DNA of 16,516 nucleotides from DATAYF01 sp036272735 (GCA_036272735.1 DATAYF010000210.1:1-16516), one strand, 5' to 3'; counted from the stretch's first letter, positions 1 through 7,272 are shown. Numbers and translations are program-made. Notes: a model not told the origin generated them from the sequence alone.

Positions 1-52
1 CCTTGCTTCGAGCGATGGGGATGAATGCCGCCGTTCCTTTCAGCATTCCTTG

Positions 53-81
53 TTGACTTTCTACACTGTGTGTGGTAAAAT
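53..81 (+). promoter_or_regulatory. Predicted sigma70-type promoter of tnpB
   Basis: A -35 TTGACT (53-58), a 17-bp spacer and a -10 TAAAAT (76-81) are visible. The predicted transcription start falls at about 88-89, on or next to the tnpB ATG at 89. No Shine-Dalgarno sequence precedes that ATG, so the message would be leaderless or nearly so. Confidence 0.55.
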
Positions 82-88
82 ATAGAGC

Positions 89-1261
89 ATGGAACAGAAA
101 CACGCGTACAAGTACAGGTTTTACCCATCTGACGAGCAGAAGCAGGTGCTTGCTCGTACCTTTGGGTGCTGTCGATTTGTCTACAACTGGGCATTGCGTA
201 AGAAAACCGATGCCTACTATAAGGACAATCAACGCCTGTACTACAAAGACCTCTCTGCCCTGCTGCCTTTGTTGAAGAAGCAGGAAGAGACGGCATGGCT
301 TTCTGAAGTTGCTTCTGTTCCTCTGCAACAAGCGTTGCGCCACCTGGATCGCGCCTTTCTCAACTTCTTTGAGGGTCGTGGCAAGTATCCCACCTTCAAG
401 AAGAAGCGCCATCGCCAATCTGCGACCTACCCTGGCACTGCTTTCACCTGGCGCAATGGGCATATCACTCTTGCCAAGATGAGTGAACCACTCAACATGG
501 TGTGGTCGCGTCCCTTGCCTGAAGGAGCAATCCCTTCTAGCGTCACTGTGACCAAGGATAGTGCTGATCGCTACTTCATCAGTATCCTGGTCGAAGAAGA
601 CCTTGCCCACTTGCCTCAAACAGACAACACGATCGGTGCTGACCTTGGTTTGAAGTCCTTTGTGGTGCTCTCTGATGGTGAAGTCGTGGGCAATCCCAAG
701 TTCTTCCAGAAGGATGAGAAAAAGCTCGCCAAGGCCCAGCGTCGGCACGCCAAGAAACGCAAGGGCTCGAAGAACCGTAAGAAGGCGCGTCTCAAGGTTG
801 CTCGTATCCATGCCCGTATCGCTGACAGGCGTCGTGACTTCCTGCACAAACTTTCGACCAGACTCATACGCGAGAACCAAGTCGTATGTGTTGAGTCGTT
901 GGCAGTCAAGAACATGGTCAGGAACGGCAGTCTGAGCAAAGCCATCAGCGACGTGGGCTGGTCGGAATTTGTGTCCCAATTGCAATACAAAGCAAAGTGG
1001 TATGGGCGGACCGTGGTCAAGATTGACCGCTGGTATCCCTCTTCCAAACGTTGCTTTGATTGTGGACATATTCTCGACTCCTTAACCTTAGATGTTCGTC
1101 ACTGGACCTGCCCCGAATGTGGGGTTGCCCATGATCGTGATAGCAATGCTGCACAAAACATTTTGGCCGTGGGGCTCACGGTGTCTGCCTGTGGAGAGTC
1201 TGTAAGACCCGGCGCGGTGAAAACCAAACCGGGCAAGACTCCGCGAAGCAGGAAACCTTAG
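89..1261 (+). CDS. tnpB: TnpB, RNA-guided RuvC-like nuclease of IS200/IS605 family
   Basis: This 390-residue protein has full family length. TnpB proteins use an omega RNA made from the element's right end to cut DNA next to a TAM, which favours retention of the element. The N-terminal helix-turn-helix/OrfB part covers roughly residues 1-160. The RuvC catalytic residues all appear present: D185 in GADLGLK, E269 in CVESLAVKN and D351 in DRDSNAAQN. A four-cysteine zinc finger sits between the last two (C322, C325, C341, C344). A Lys/Arg-rich stretch at about 215-250 fits RNA binding. I see no frameshift or internal stop, so the nuclease looks active. The ATG at 89 is chosen because the N-terminus KHAYKYRFYPSDEQ is typical of the family and a promoter lies just upstream. 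The lack of a ribosome binding site is unusual. Its 3' end doubles as part of the predicted guide RNA. Confidence 0.95.
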   Translation: MEQKHAYKYRFYPSDEQKQVLARTFGCCRFVYNWALRKKTDAYYKDNQRLYYKDLSALLPLLKKQEETAWLSEVASVPLQQALRHLDRAFLNFFEGRGKYPTFKKKRHRQSATYPGTAFTWRNGHITLAKMSEPLNMVWSRPLPEGAIPSSVTVTKDSADRYFISILVEEDLAHLPQTDNTIGADLGLKSFVVLSDGEVVGNPKFFQKDEKKLAKAQRRHAKKRKGSKNRKKARLKVARIHARIADRRRDFLHKLSTRLIRENQVVCVESLAVKNMVRNGSLSKAISDVGWSEFVSQLQYKAKWYGRTVVKIDRWYPSSKRCFDCGHILDSLTLDVRHWTCPECGVAHDRDSNAAQNILAVGLTVSACGESVRPGAVKTKPGKTPRSRKP

Positions 1262-1308
1262 AGGCAACTCTAGGAATCCCCCGGCTTGAGCCGTGGGGAG
1301 CATGTCAA
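1150..1308 (+). ncRNA. Predicted omega RNA (reRNA) scaffold from the right end of the TnpB element
   Basis: In studied TnpB elements the guide RNA scaffold is transcribed from the tnpB 3' end through the right end, and the guide is the flanking DNA. Here two consecutive hairpins lie at the expected place. The first overlaps the stop codon (1256-1274, 7 bp with one bulge, loop GCAA). The second spans 1278-1298 (CCCC then CGGC, loop TTGA, one bulged T). If the end is at 1308, the guide would begin at 1309 with GTTATGATAGCC. The 5' boundary is arbitrary because nothing in the sequence fixes it. Confidence 0.45.
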
Positions 1309-1365
1309 GTTATGATAGCCGTGTGTAAACAGGGTGTTTTGTAAGCATACGGAGCGAGGCAAGAA

Positions 1366-3669
1366 TTGGTGGATATACTTCTTGGTACAACGTTGGGCGG
1401 TTATACCTTAAAGCGCCTATTAGGTAGTGGAGGCATGGGAGCGGTCTACCTGGCAGAAGACCCGGCCATAGGGCAACAGGTCGCCTTGAAAATTGTACGC
1501 ACAGACGACGACGATTACAGCGACTCGTTAAGTCTGGAGGAGGCAGCGGAACGCTTCCGTCAGGAGGCCCGTGCGGTTGCCAGCCTGGATCATCTACATA
1601 TCCTTCCGCTCTATCACTATGGAGAAGAAGAGACCGTCAGCGGACGGCAATCTTATATGGTGATGCAGTACCGGCCCGAAGGATCGTTGTGGGACTGGCT
1701 ACGCAGGCGTGCCGGGCTAGCGGTCGGAAACTCCATGCAAATGATCACGCCACCAGGGTTGCCCGTCTCGTGGCCATTAGGCATTACCGAAGCCAACGAA
1801 TATTTGCGCCAGGCGGCATCGGCCCTACAGTATGCCCACGACAACGGGATTATTCATCGCGATGTCAAGCCAGCCAACTTTCTGCTCCGTTTCGATACCA
1901 AGCAAACCACCAATACGGCGAGCAATGTTTTCCTACTGCTTTCCGACTTTGGTCTCGCCAAAATCTACTCAGCCAACTCCGCCACCAGCCATATCTTCGG
2001 CACCCCGACGTATATGTCGCCAGAGCAATTTGAGGGCACCGCCGGACCAGAAAGCGACCAGTATGCGCTGGCGGTGATGTTTTTCTACTTATTGGCAGGG
2101 CGACCACCGTTTGAGGGTGATCCTATTTATCTCATGAACCAGCATCTCACAGCAGACCCACCCGCTATTCGCGCGTATGTACCAACGCTCCCCGAAAGCG
2201 CGGAACGTGTACTAAAGCGAGCATTGGCAAAAGCGCCCAGCCAACGCTATCCGTCGATTATGGATTTTGCTGATGCATTCAGTAGCGCTCTACAAGATCC
2301 AGGCAGGTCACTCTTTCGCTCACCGCTGCCACAGTCCGGCGTGTTCGCACCAGCGAACAGCTCGAACGCGCGACCATCATCACCGTTCGCAACCCAGTTC
2401 GCACCGCAGATTGATCCACAATCAACCCCTGGCATCGTTCCATCCCATTTGCATGCAGCGCCAACAGAAAGGGGCAGCAGCGCACAATCCAACGCAACAA
2501 ACGCGCAGGGTAGATCAGCCCAGGTGCAACAACATCCATCGAATCCAGCTTTTGCGTCTACCGTCTATCCGGCAAGCAACCAACCTCAATCAGTAGCCAA
2601 TACTCCACCGTTTGGCAGCGCACCGATGATGCAACAGTGTACGCCGACAGGAACCCAACAACAAGAGCAACAACTTGCATCCAATAGCAGCAACAAAGTG
2701 GGTCGACGCGGCGTACTGGGGTGGCTCATCGGCGGAGCAGCCATCGTAGTAGTGGGTACTGGCGCGGGCATCTGGCTAGCTTACGAAAGAGGAGGAACAG
2801 CGCACACAAAGGTCAACAGCGTCCTCTACGGGCACACGGGAACAGTAACCAGCCTGGCCTGGTCACCCGATGGCAGCCAGCTCGCCTCTGGTGGAGCTGA
2901 CGACACAGCGCGTGTATGGGATATCTCCGCAAAAAAGATGCTCCTGAACTATCAAGGGCATAGCCGACCCGTTGCCAGCGTTGCCTGGAGTCCCGATGGC
3001 GGTCAAATTGCCAGCGCGGGAGCGGATCAAACCGTACAGGTTTGGAATACAGCGGGAACGCCCACGAACGGCCCCTTCAGCTTGACGACACTCATTAGCG
3101 CTATTGCCTGGGACCAGAACGCCACAACGCTCTATGTGAGCACATTAGGAGAAGGCTTACGCCTGATTTCCTTGTTGAAGAAACATGTATTACTATTCAG
3201 AACGCGTGTGTTGCTGTCGGCAATGGCTATTTCGCCCGATCATAAATACCTGGCATTGAGCACAAAATTGGGCGAGGTAAGGGTCCACACATTGCCCAAT
3301 TTGAACCAGGTCTATACTCACCCGACGCACACAGGCGCAGTGTCAGCGCTGGCCTGGTCGCCTGATAGCACGCAACTTGCATCGGGTGGTGCGACGGACC
3401 ACCAGGTGAAGGTGGTACGACCTGCCGACGGAACGTTCACCCAAACGTTGCCGCAGACAGAGGGTATCAAAGGGTTGGCCTGGTCACCCAACGGTGGACG
3501 CCAGATCGCGGTACTTACTCGCAACGGGCATGTTGGTATCTGGGCAGCAGGACACAAAGCCGGAGAAGTATACGACACCAAAACAGGCGCGATAAGCAGC
3601 CTCGCGTGGGGAAGCAAAGGATTGGCAACAGGCACTGCTAGCGGAGCCATTGTTATCTGGAATATTTAG
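1366..3669 (+). CDS. Transmembrane Ser/Thr protein kinase with C-terminal WD40 propeller
   Basis: A 767-residue Hanks-type (PknB-like) kinase. Residues 13-310 hold the kinase fold: glycine loop GSGGMGAVY (20-28), ATP lysine K42, helix-C glutamate E67, catalytic loop HRDVKPAN (164-171) with D166, DFG (194-196) and SPE (218-220), so it should be active. A low-complexity Pro/Gln/Ser linker covers about 315-445. One membrane segment lies at about 448-473. The outer part (about 487-767) reads as seven WD40 blades; blades 1, 2, 5 and 6 have clear AWSPDG/AWSPDS/AWSPNG cores, while 3 and 4 are degenerate. The likely role is sensing outside and phosphorylating cytoplasmic Ser/Thr. The start is TTG 1366 or GTG 1369, with GAGG at 1356-1359; both spacings are acceptable. 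No kinase substrate is encoded beside it, but an FHA protein lies 8 kb away. Confidence 0.93.
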   Translation: MVDILLGTTLGGYTLKRLLGSGGMGAVYLAEDPAIGQQVALKIVRTDDDDYSDSLSLEEAAERFRQEARAVASLDHLHILPLYHYGEEETVSGRQSYMVMQYRPEGSLWDWLRRRAGLAVGNSMQMITPPGLPVSWPLGITEANEYLRQAASALQYAHDNGIIHRDVKPANFLLRFDTKQTTNTASNVFLLLSDFGLAKIYSANSATSHIFGTPTYMSPEQFEGTAGPESDQYALAVMFFYLLAGRPPFEGDPIYLMNQHLTADPPAIRAYVPTLPESAERVLKRALAKAPSQRYPSIMDFADAFSSALQDPGRSLFRSPLPQSGVFAPANSSNARPSSPFATQFAPQIDPQSTPGIVPSHLHAAPTERGSSAQSNATNAQGRSAQVQQHPSNPAFASTVYPASNQPQSVANTPPFGSAPMMQQCTPTGTQQQEQQLASNSSNKVGRRGVLGWLIGGAAIVVVGTGAGIWLAYERGGTAHTKVNSVLYGHTGTVTSLAWSPDGSQLASGGADDTARVWDISAKKMLLNYQGHSRPVASVAWSPDGGQIASAGADQTVQVWNTAGTPTNGPFSLTTLISAIAWDQNATTLYVSTLGEGLRLISLLKKHVLLFRTRVLLSAMAISPDHKYLALSTKLGEVRVHTLPNLNQVYTHPTHTGAVSALAWSPDSTQLASGGATDHQVKVVRPADGTFTQTLPQTEGIKGLAWSPNGGRQIAVLTRNGHVGIWAAGHKAGEVYDTKTGAISSLAWGSKGLATGTASGAIVIWNI

Positions 3670-3670
3670 T

Positions 3671-3733
3671 ATTAATACATATCCATGCGTCTACTGAGTC
3701 GGCGACTCAGTAGACGCATGGATATGTATTAAT
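3671..3733. repeat. 63-bp perfect palindrome between convergent genes
   Basis: The arms 3671-3701 and 3703-3733 are 31 bp, perfectly complementary, around a single G at 3702. It begins two bases after the kinase stop. No T-tract follows on either strand, so it is not by itself a classic intrinsic terminator. Both convergent transcripts would end in or near it. Confidence 0.95.
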
Positions 3734-3737
3734 GAAA

Positions 3738-3767
3738 AACGACCCTCGTGAGGGTCGTTCGTTTTTT
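3738..3767. terminator. Bidirectional intrinsic terminator (kinase / XRE gene)
   Basis: A nine-base-pair stem AACGACCCT/AGGGTCGTT (3738-3746/3751-3759) with loop CGTG is followed by TCG and six T (3762-3767) on the + strand. Five A precede it on the left (3735-3739), giving a T-tract on the - strand. It ends right against the XRE stop codon, so it can serve both genes. Confidence 0.85.
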
Positions 3768-3995
3768 CTAGGGTGCAAGGTCGAAGGTTGCCACACCGAG
3801 CACACGAGCCAGGAGACGTAAATGGTAAGGCTGCGGGTCGAGGCGACCAGCTTCCAGGTGAGTAATCGTATCGCGGCGTAGGCCAGTCATATCGGCCAGT
3901 TGCCCCAAACTCAAACCTCTACGCTGACGGAGAACACGCAGATTGGGCAAGCCGTGCGCCTTCCCAATTTTCACCTTTGTAGCGGCGTTTTTCAT
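3768..3995 (-). CDS. Small XRE-family (Cro/CI-type) DNA-binding protein
   Basis: A 75-residue protein that is almost only a helix-turn-helix. Residues 17-72 fit HTH_3: LRQRRGLSLGQLADMTGL gives the first two helices and RRDTITHLEAGR (40-51) the recognition helix, followed by YHLRLLARVLGV. Such proteins bind DNA as dimers; no effector domain is present. The start at 3995 (ATG, MKNAATK) is preferred because AAGGAGAGG lies just upstream at good spacing. A longer version starting at 4052 lacks such a site. It is a single-gene unit, and its target cannot be told from here. Its stop abuts the bidirectional terminator. Confidence 0.88.
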   Translation of the reverse strand: MKNAATKVKIGKAHGLPNLRVLRQRRGLSLGQLADMTGLRRDTITHLEAGRLDPQPYHLRLLARVLGVATFDLAP

Positions 3996-4181
3996 ATCCT
4001 CTCCTTTGAGGCATAGCACAAGCCTTCTCAAGCGACATTGCAAGAAAAGCACTCAAAAATTAGCAATTACAGAACCAGCAAGGAATATCCCTACTATTGA
4101 GTAGCATACCAGATGGAACGCCATATTGTCCAGGGACGCATCCAAAAATCAGGGTATATCAATAGACCTACCCATGAAGGG

Positions 4182-4210
4182 CTATGCATTCTACAAATGG
4201 AATTGCATAG
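4182..4210 (-). terminator. Hairpin after the sigma-factor operon (probable terminator)
   Basis: CTATGCATTC (4182-4191) pairs with GAATTGCATAG (4200-4210), with one bulged T and an eight-base loop, seven bases beyond the stop codon of the membrane protein gene. No strong T-tract follows on the - strand, so termination efficiency is uncertain. The rest of the 4053-4181 gap must hold the XRE gene's promoter, but I could not pick one with confidence. Confidence 0.45.
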
Positions 4211-4216
4211 GCCAAT

Positions 4217-5401
4217 CTATATAGCCGCGCCATCAGCGCCAACCACCTTGAGCATAGGGCCATCGGGATTATCAGGATTGTTCAAGTAGATCACATCGCC
4301 AACCAGAGAATCCGGCACAGCATTTTGTGATTGCAGCACGGTATTCATTACATGCCCCATGCGCATAGCATAGACAACATCCATCGGAGTAAGCGAGGAG
4401 GCGATGTTGCTCAGTACCTGGCTGGTGGCCTTACCGCCCTGAGAGCCAACGATCCAGAAAATGACCCCATCCTTCTCATAAATTAATTCACTTCCCGCGC
4501 TAGAAGACCACGTCACCGATTTATTGATAGAGGTCCAGCGACCATCAACGTAGATAGCCGTGGCGTTGCCTCTGGCATCAATGGCGAGTTCATGAGCAGA
4601 CCCAAGTTGTACCATTTGAAGGATTTTGCCAACCGGCTTGAACTCGCAAATAGCGATGTGGCCAACGGCACCGGGATTGATACCGTGGAAAGAATAACCA
4701 TAGTCGAGTTCCACAATCGGACCATCGGCCCAACTCTGGTTGGCTCGATTATAGAGGTAAATGGTATTCAGCGTATAGCTAGCAGGCACGGCATCGGGGT
4801 CAGGCCACTGCAGAGAGAAATGCAGCAATTGTTGAGCCTGGATCAAGCTCATCGAATGGGCTGCACGTAGATGCCTATTGCCAGGTTGGGAGGTGGATGC
4901 GTGCGCGGTCGTTGCCAGCCCTGTGGGATACGTATGTACTTGCAAAACGCCACTATGCGGACCAGCAAGCAGGATTGACAGACCCGAGGCAAACGAGGGG
5001 GCCGTGAACACCACAGATAAGGCCAGGAGCAGCATCATGGTGACAAGAGCCACACGGATAGAACGACGCGCAGGCAACACGGATCGGAACGGCTGCCAGG
5101 GCGCGACAGACGAGCGAAACAGGCGACGGCGCAGGTGTAAGCGACGAAAGACGCGAGCGCTCGTCTTTTTCTCGAATTCAGCCTCAACGGATTGGAAACG
5201 AGGGTCATTAGATTCTAAAAGCGTCTGTGCGAAGTAAGGAGGGGCTTCCTCCTTACGAACATCAAAAAGATCATCTAGTTCTAATGCAAAAGCCAGGTCG
5301 TCGGCAGAGAAATCCTCAGGAATATCCAGAGGATCACCTGAGAGATGGTGGAGATCGTTCTCGAAACCGTGCGGGGGTCTCTCAGATTCGCTCGTACTCA
5401 T
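4217..5401 (-). CDS. Single-pass membrane protein, probable partner (anti-sigma-like) of the ECF sigma factor
   Basis: A 394-residue protein in three parts. The first is an acidic, cysteine-free cytoplasmic region (1-80) followed by a very basic stretch (83-114). The second is one membrane segment at about 115-136. The third is a 250-residue exported part. Residues about 265-338 (ATAIYVDGRW, YEKDGVIFWIVG, LSNIASSL) resemble the DUF4367-type fold found on anti-sigma-like membrane proteins. The gene overlaps the sigma gene by 20 bp (5382-5401), implying coupled translation, which is the usual arrangement of sigma/anti-sigma pairs. The zinc anti-sigma motif HxxxCxxC is absent, so the anti-sigma role is inferred from context and topology only. 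The start is ATG 5401, seven bases after AAGGAG; the ATG at 5407 is too close to it. Confidence 0.72.
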   Translation of the reverse strand: MSTSESERPPHGFENDLHHLSGDPLDIPEDFSADDLAFALELDDLFDVRKEEAPPYFAQTLLESNDPRFQSVEAEFEKKTSARVFRRLHLRRRLFRSSVAPWQPFRSVLPARRSIRVALVTMMLLLALSVVFTAPSFASGLSILLAGPHSGVLQVHTYPTGLATTAHASTSQPGNRHLRAAHSMSLIQAQQLLHFSLQWPDPDAVPASYTLNTIYLYNRANQSWADGPIVELDYGYSFHGINPGAVGHIAICEFKPVGKILQMVQLGSAHELAIDARGNATAIYVDGRWTSINKSVTWSSSAGSELIYEKDGVIFWIVGSQGGKATSQVLSNIASSLTPMDVVYAMRMGHVMNTVLQSQNAVPDSLVGDVIYLNNPDNPDGPMLKVVGADGAAI

Positions 5402-6050
5402 GTGCATGCTCCTTGAGCGCTTCACGTAAGCTTTTCCGCGCTCGCCAGAGTCGGGTATCCACAGCATGGCGGGTAAGTCCCGTCTGTGTCGCGAGTTCCT
5501 CCGTACTGGCGAATTTAAAATAGCGTTGGTAGATCAGATACCGGTCAAGCTCAGGCAGCGTCGCCAGGGCATGGCGCAGTTCTTCGCGCCGTTCACTTTG
5601 TTCAAGTAGGTTTTCCATGCTTGTTTCGGAATAAGGTGACAGGGCAAGCCGATTGTCATACCCATAGCCCCAACCCGAAGTTTTACGACCGCCAGTCCAC
5701 TCGGATGCACTCCATTGGCGGTTTCCGTCGGCAGATTGTAGAACATTATGCGCCTGGCGACGGCACAATTGGCGGCGACGATCAAGCGCAATATACTTGG
5801 CTCGCATAGTTAACCATGTACGTAATGTACCACGACAAGCATCAAATGTATCGATTTCCTGCCAGACAGCGATGAAAAGATCGTTGACGCACTCCTCAGC
5901 GTCCTGAGCTACCCCTATGCCATCTAACACGATACGAATAAAATAAAATACTTCACGAGAATACCGGGAGATGAGTGTCTCCAAAGCTTCAGGGTCGTGT
6001 GTATGCAACCGCTGAGCAAGATCCTCATCAGACCATTCATGTCGCACCAT
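5382..6050 (-). CDS. ECF-type RNA polymerase sigma factor
   Basis: A 222-residue sigma70-family protein with only regions 2 and 4. Region 2 covers about 22-92 (LISRYSREVFYFI, DAEECVNDLFIAVWQEIDTFD, LRTWLTMRAKYIALDRRR: core binding and -10 recognition). Region 4 covers about 160-212 (LATLPELDRYLIYQRYF, STEELATQTGLTRHAVDTRLWRARKSLRE: helix-turn-helix for the -35). The linker between them (95-150) is long for an ECF factor and rich in Gly, Ser and Trp. It is the first gene of an operon with the membrane protein behind it. AAGGAG at 6056-6061 sits 5 bases before ATG 6050 and only 2 before ATG 6053; GTG 6047 is also possible. A predicted leader of about 185 nt contains a 12-bp inverted repeat. Confidence 0.9.
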   Translation of the reverse strand: MVRHEWSDEDLAQRLHTHDPEALETLISRYSREVFYFIRIVLDGIGVAQDAEECVNDLFIAVWQEIDTFDACRGTLRTWLTMRAKYIALDRRRQLCRRQAHNVLQSADGNRQWSASEWTGGRKTSGWGYGYDNRLALSPYSETSMENLLEQSERREELRHALATLPELDRYLIYQRYFKFASTEELATQTGLTRHAVDTRLWRARKSLREALKEHAHEYERI

Positions 6051-6071
6051 CATAGCTCCTTGCAGACCTGC

Positions 6072-6162
6072 GTATACCCTTCCCACAAGCTAGGATCACT
6101 GTAGGCACTTTGCCGCGTTATCCTTAGCAAGTTTGGCTCCCAAAACGGAAGGAAGGGTATAC
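6072..6162. repeat. 12-bp inverted repeat flanking the sigma-gene leader
   Basis: GTATACCCTTCC at 6072-6083 and GGAAGGGTATAC at 6151-6162 are perfect inverted copies 67 bp apart. They lie between the predicted sigma promoter and its ribosome binding site, the near arm ending about 10 bp from AAGGAG. They could be paired operator sites or a long-range stem in the 5' leader. Confidence 0.6.
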
Positions 6163-6242
6163 CTGATCGGTGGTACATTGCTATCCTCATGAGAATATAC
6201 GCCACCCTGGGACAATATCTCTCATGGATCAGGCTTTTTACA

Positions 6243-6271
6243 ATTTTGCAAAAAAAAACAGCAAAAGTCAA
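6243..6271 (-). promoter_or_regulatory. Predicted promoter of the sigma-factor operon
   Basis: On the - strand a -35 TTGACT (6271-6266), a 17-bp spacer containing a run of nine T, and a -10 CAAAAT (6248-6243). It is a vegetative-type promoter; a sigma-specific autoregulated promoter cannot be told from the sequence alone. Confidence 0.45.
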
Positions 6272-6327
6272 GCGTTCTGACAGCCAACCTGGTGAAAAAG
6301 CAAAAAAAAGGCAGGAACTCCTACACG

Positions 6328-6356
6328 TTAAGAAAGGCAGGATTGCATGCTATACT
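6328..6356 (+). promoter_or_regulatory. Predicted promoter of the DUF1028 gene
   Basis: A -35 TTAAGA (6328-6333), a 17-bp spacer and a -10 TATACT (6351-6356) preceded by TGC, the extended -10 form. The start would be near 6363, giving a leader of about 45 nt and supporting the downstream translation start. Confidence 0.6.
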
Positions 6357-6408
6357 ATTCTCAGCTTTTTTTCTTATCCACTTTAATCGTAGTACAGAGG
6401 TAATGAGC

Positions 6409-7272
6409 ATGACGTTTTCAATTGTGGCACGCGACCAGGGCAGGGGTGAACTTGGTATTGCCGTGCAATCAAAATTTCTCGCGGTCGGTGCGGTAGTGCC
6501 ATGGGCACGCGCTGGTGTGGGCGCGATAGCCACCCAGGCCCTGGCCAACACCAGCTATGGAGTCAACGGATTAGATCTACTTGCCCAGGGACGCTCAGCG
6601 CAGGATGCATTAGAGGCATTGTTACAAGCAGATCCAGGACGCGAGGATCGACAGGTAGGAATAATTGGTCTGTACGGTGCGCCAGTTACCTACACGGGCA
6701 CGCGCTGCTTCTCGTGGGCGGGCGGTGTTGTCGGTGAGCATTACACCTGCCAGGGCAATATTCTCGTTGGCGAAGATACCGTACGGGCAATGGCACACAC
6801 CTTTGAAGCAAGCGAAGGACGCCTGTGTGATCGTTTACTAGCAGCCTTAGCGGCTGGTCAAGAGGCTGGCGGGGATAGCCGTGGCAAGCAATCGGCTGCC
6901 TTGCTGGTTGTGAGCGAACGAGGCGGCTATAATGGCTTCAATGATCGCTTCATCGATCTGCGCGTCGACGATCACCCTGAGCCAATTACTGAACTAGCAC
7001 GATTGCTCGAATTGCACAAATTATACCTCTTTCCACCCGAACCAGAGGATATTTTGACCATCGATCACGATATTGCCAGCGAATTACAGACTTTGCTCAC
7101 GCGTAGTGGAGATTACCAGGGCGGCATTCATGGCAGCTACGATGAAGCAACCCACAATGCTTTCCGCGCCTATAACGGGCGTGAAAACCTGGAAGAACGC
7201 TGGTTCGATGACGCACGCATCGACCGCATTGTTTTACAGTATATGCGTGCTCACATTGATGGGGATAAATAG
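6409..7272 (+). CDS. DUF1028 protein (Ntn-hydrolase-like) with C-terminal peptidoglycan-binding-like domain
   Basis: A 287-residue protein. Residues 1-205 match the DUF1028 family: the opening MTFSIVARD, then GELGIAVQSKFLAVGAVVPW, ATQALANTSYG, a YTGTRCFSWAGG block, GNILVG and the ending GGYNGFNDRFIDLRVDDHP. The family is placed in the Ntn-hydrolase clan; its substrate is unknown and T2 after Met removal is only a candidate nucleophile. Residues about 210-282 resemble the small putative peptidoglycan-binding domain (PF08823 type) often found behind DUF1028. The start is ATG 6409 because GAGG (6397-6400) is 8 bases upstream and the family begins MTFSIVA; ATG 6403 is too close. No signal peptide remains, so it should be cytoplasmic. 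It is a single-gene unit divergent from the sigma operon. Confidence 0.88.
   Translation: MTFSIVARDQGRGELGIAVQSKFLAVGAVVPWARAGVGAIATQALANTSYGVNGLDLLAQGRSAQDALEALLQADPGREDRQVGIIGLYGAPVTYTGTRCFSWAGGVVGEHYTCQGNILVGEDTVRAMAHTFEASEGRLCDRLLAALAAGQEAGGDSRGKQSAALLVVSERGGYNGFNDRFIDLRVDDHPEPITELARLLELHKLYLFPPEPEDILTIDHDIASELQTLLTRSGDYQGGIHGSYDEATHNAFRAYNGRENLEERWFDDARIDRIVLQYMRAHIDGDK

Larger units (their letters stand above)
53..1308 (+). mobile_element. tnpB-only IS200/IS605-family element (IS1341-like)
   Basis: The unit holds a single gene, tnpB, with no TnpA (Y1 transposase) in view, so it would depend on a TnpA supplied elsewhere. The right end is recognisable: the tnpB stop is followed by a small hairpin (1256-1274) and then a GC hairpin with CCCC/GGGG base (1278-1298) and TTGA loop, ending in GTCAA at 1304-1308, which resembles the TCAA right cleavage site known for IS608. 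The left boundary is uncertain. TTGAC at 53-57 mirrors the terminal GTCAA and could be the target/TAM, so the element proper would start at 58. An inverted repeat GAATGC/GCATTC (23-28/43-48) could instead be a left-end hairpin lying further out. No target duplication is expected for this family. The family and right end are fairly sure; the left end is a guess. Confidence 0.6.

Noticed and set aside
616..1047. 143-codon open frame on the - strand inside tnpB
   Set aside because: Antisense to the intact RuvC core of TnpB; no recognisable domain.
2260..2690. Pro/Gln/Ser-rich stretch considered as a tandem DNA repeat
   Set aside because: It encodes the flexible juxtamembrane linker of the kinase and shows no regular DNA repeat unit.
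6292..6408. N-terminal extension of the DUF1028 protein that looks like a signal peptide (MKKQKKG... ILFSAFFLIHF)
   Set aside because: No ribosome site precedes the GTG, an extended -10 promoter lies inside it, and the family starts MTFSIVA at 6409. The resemblance comes from A-rich and T-rich DNA.
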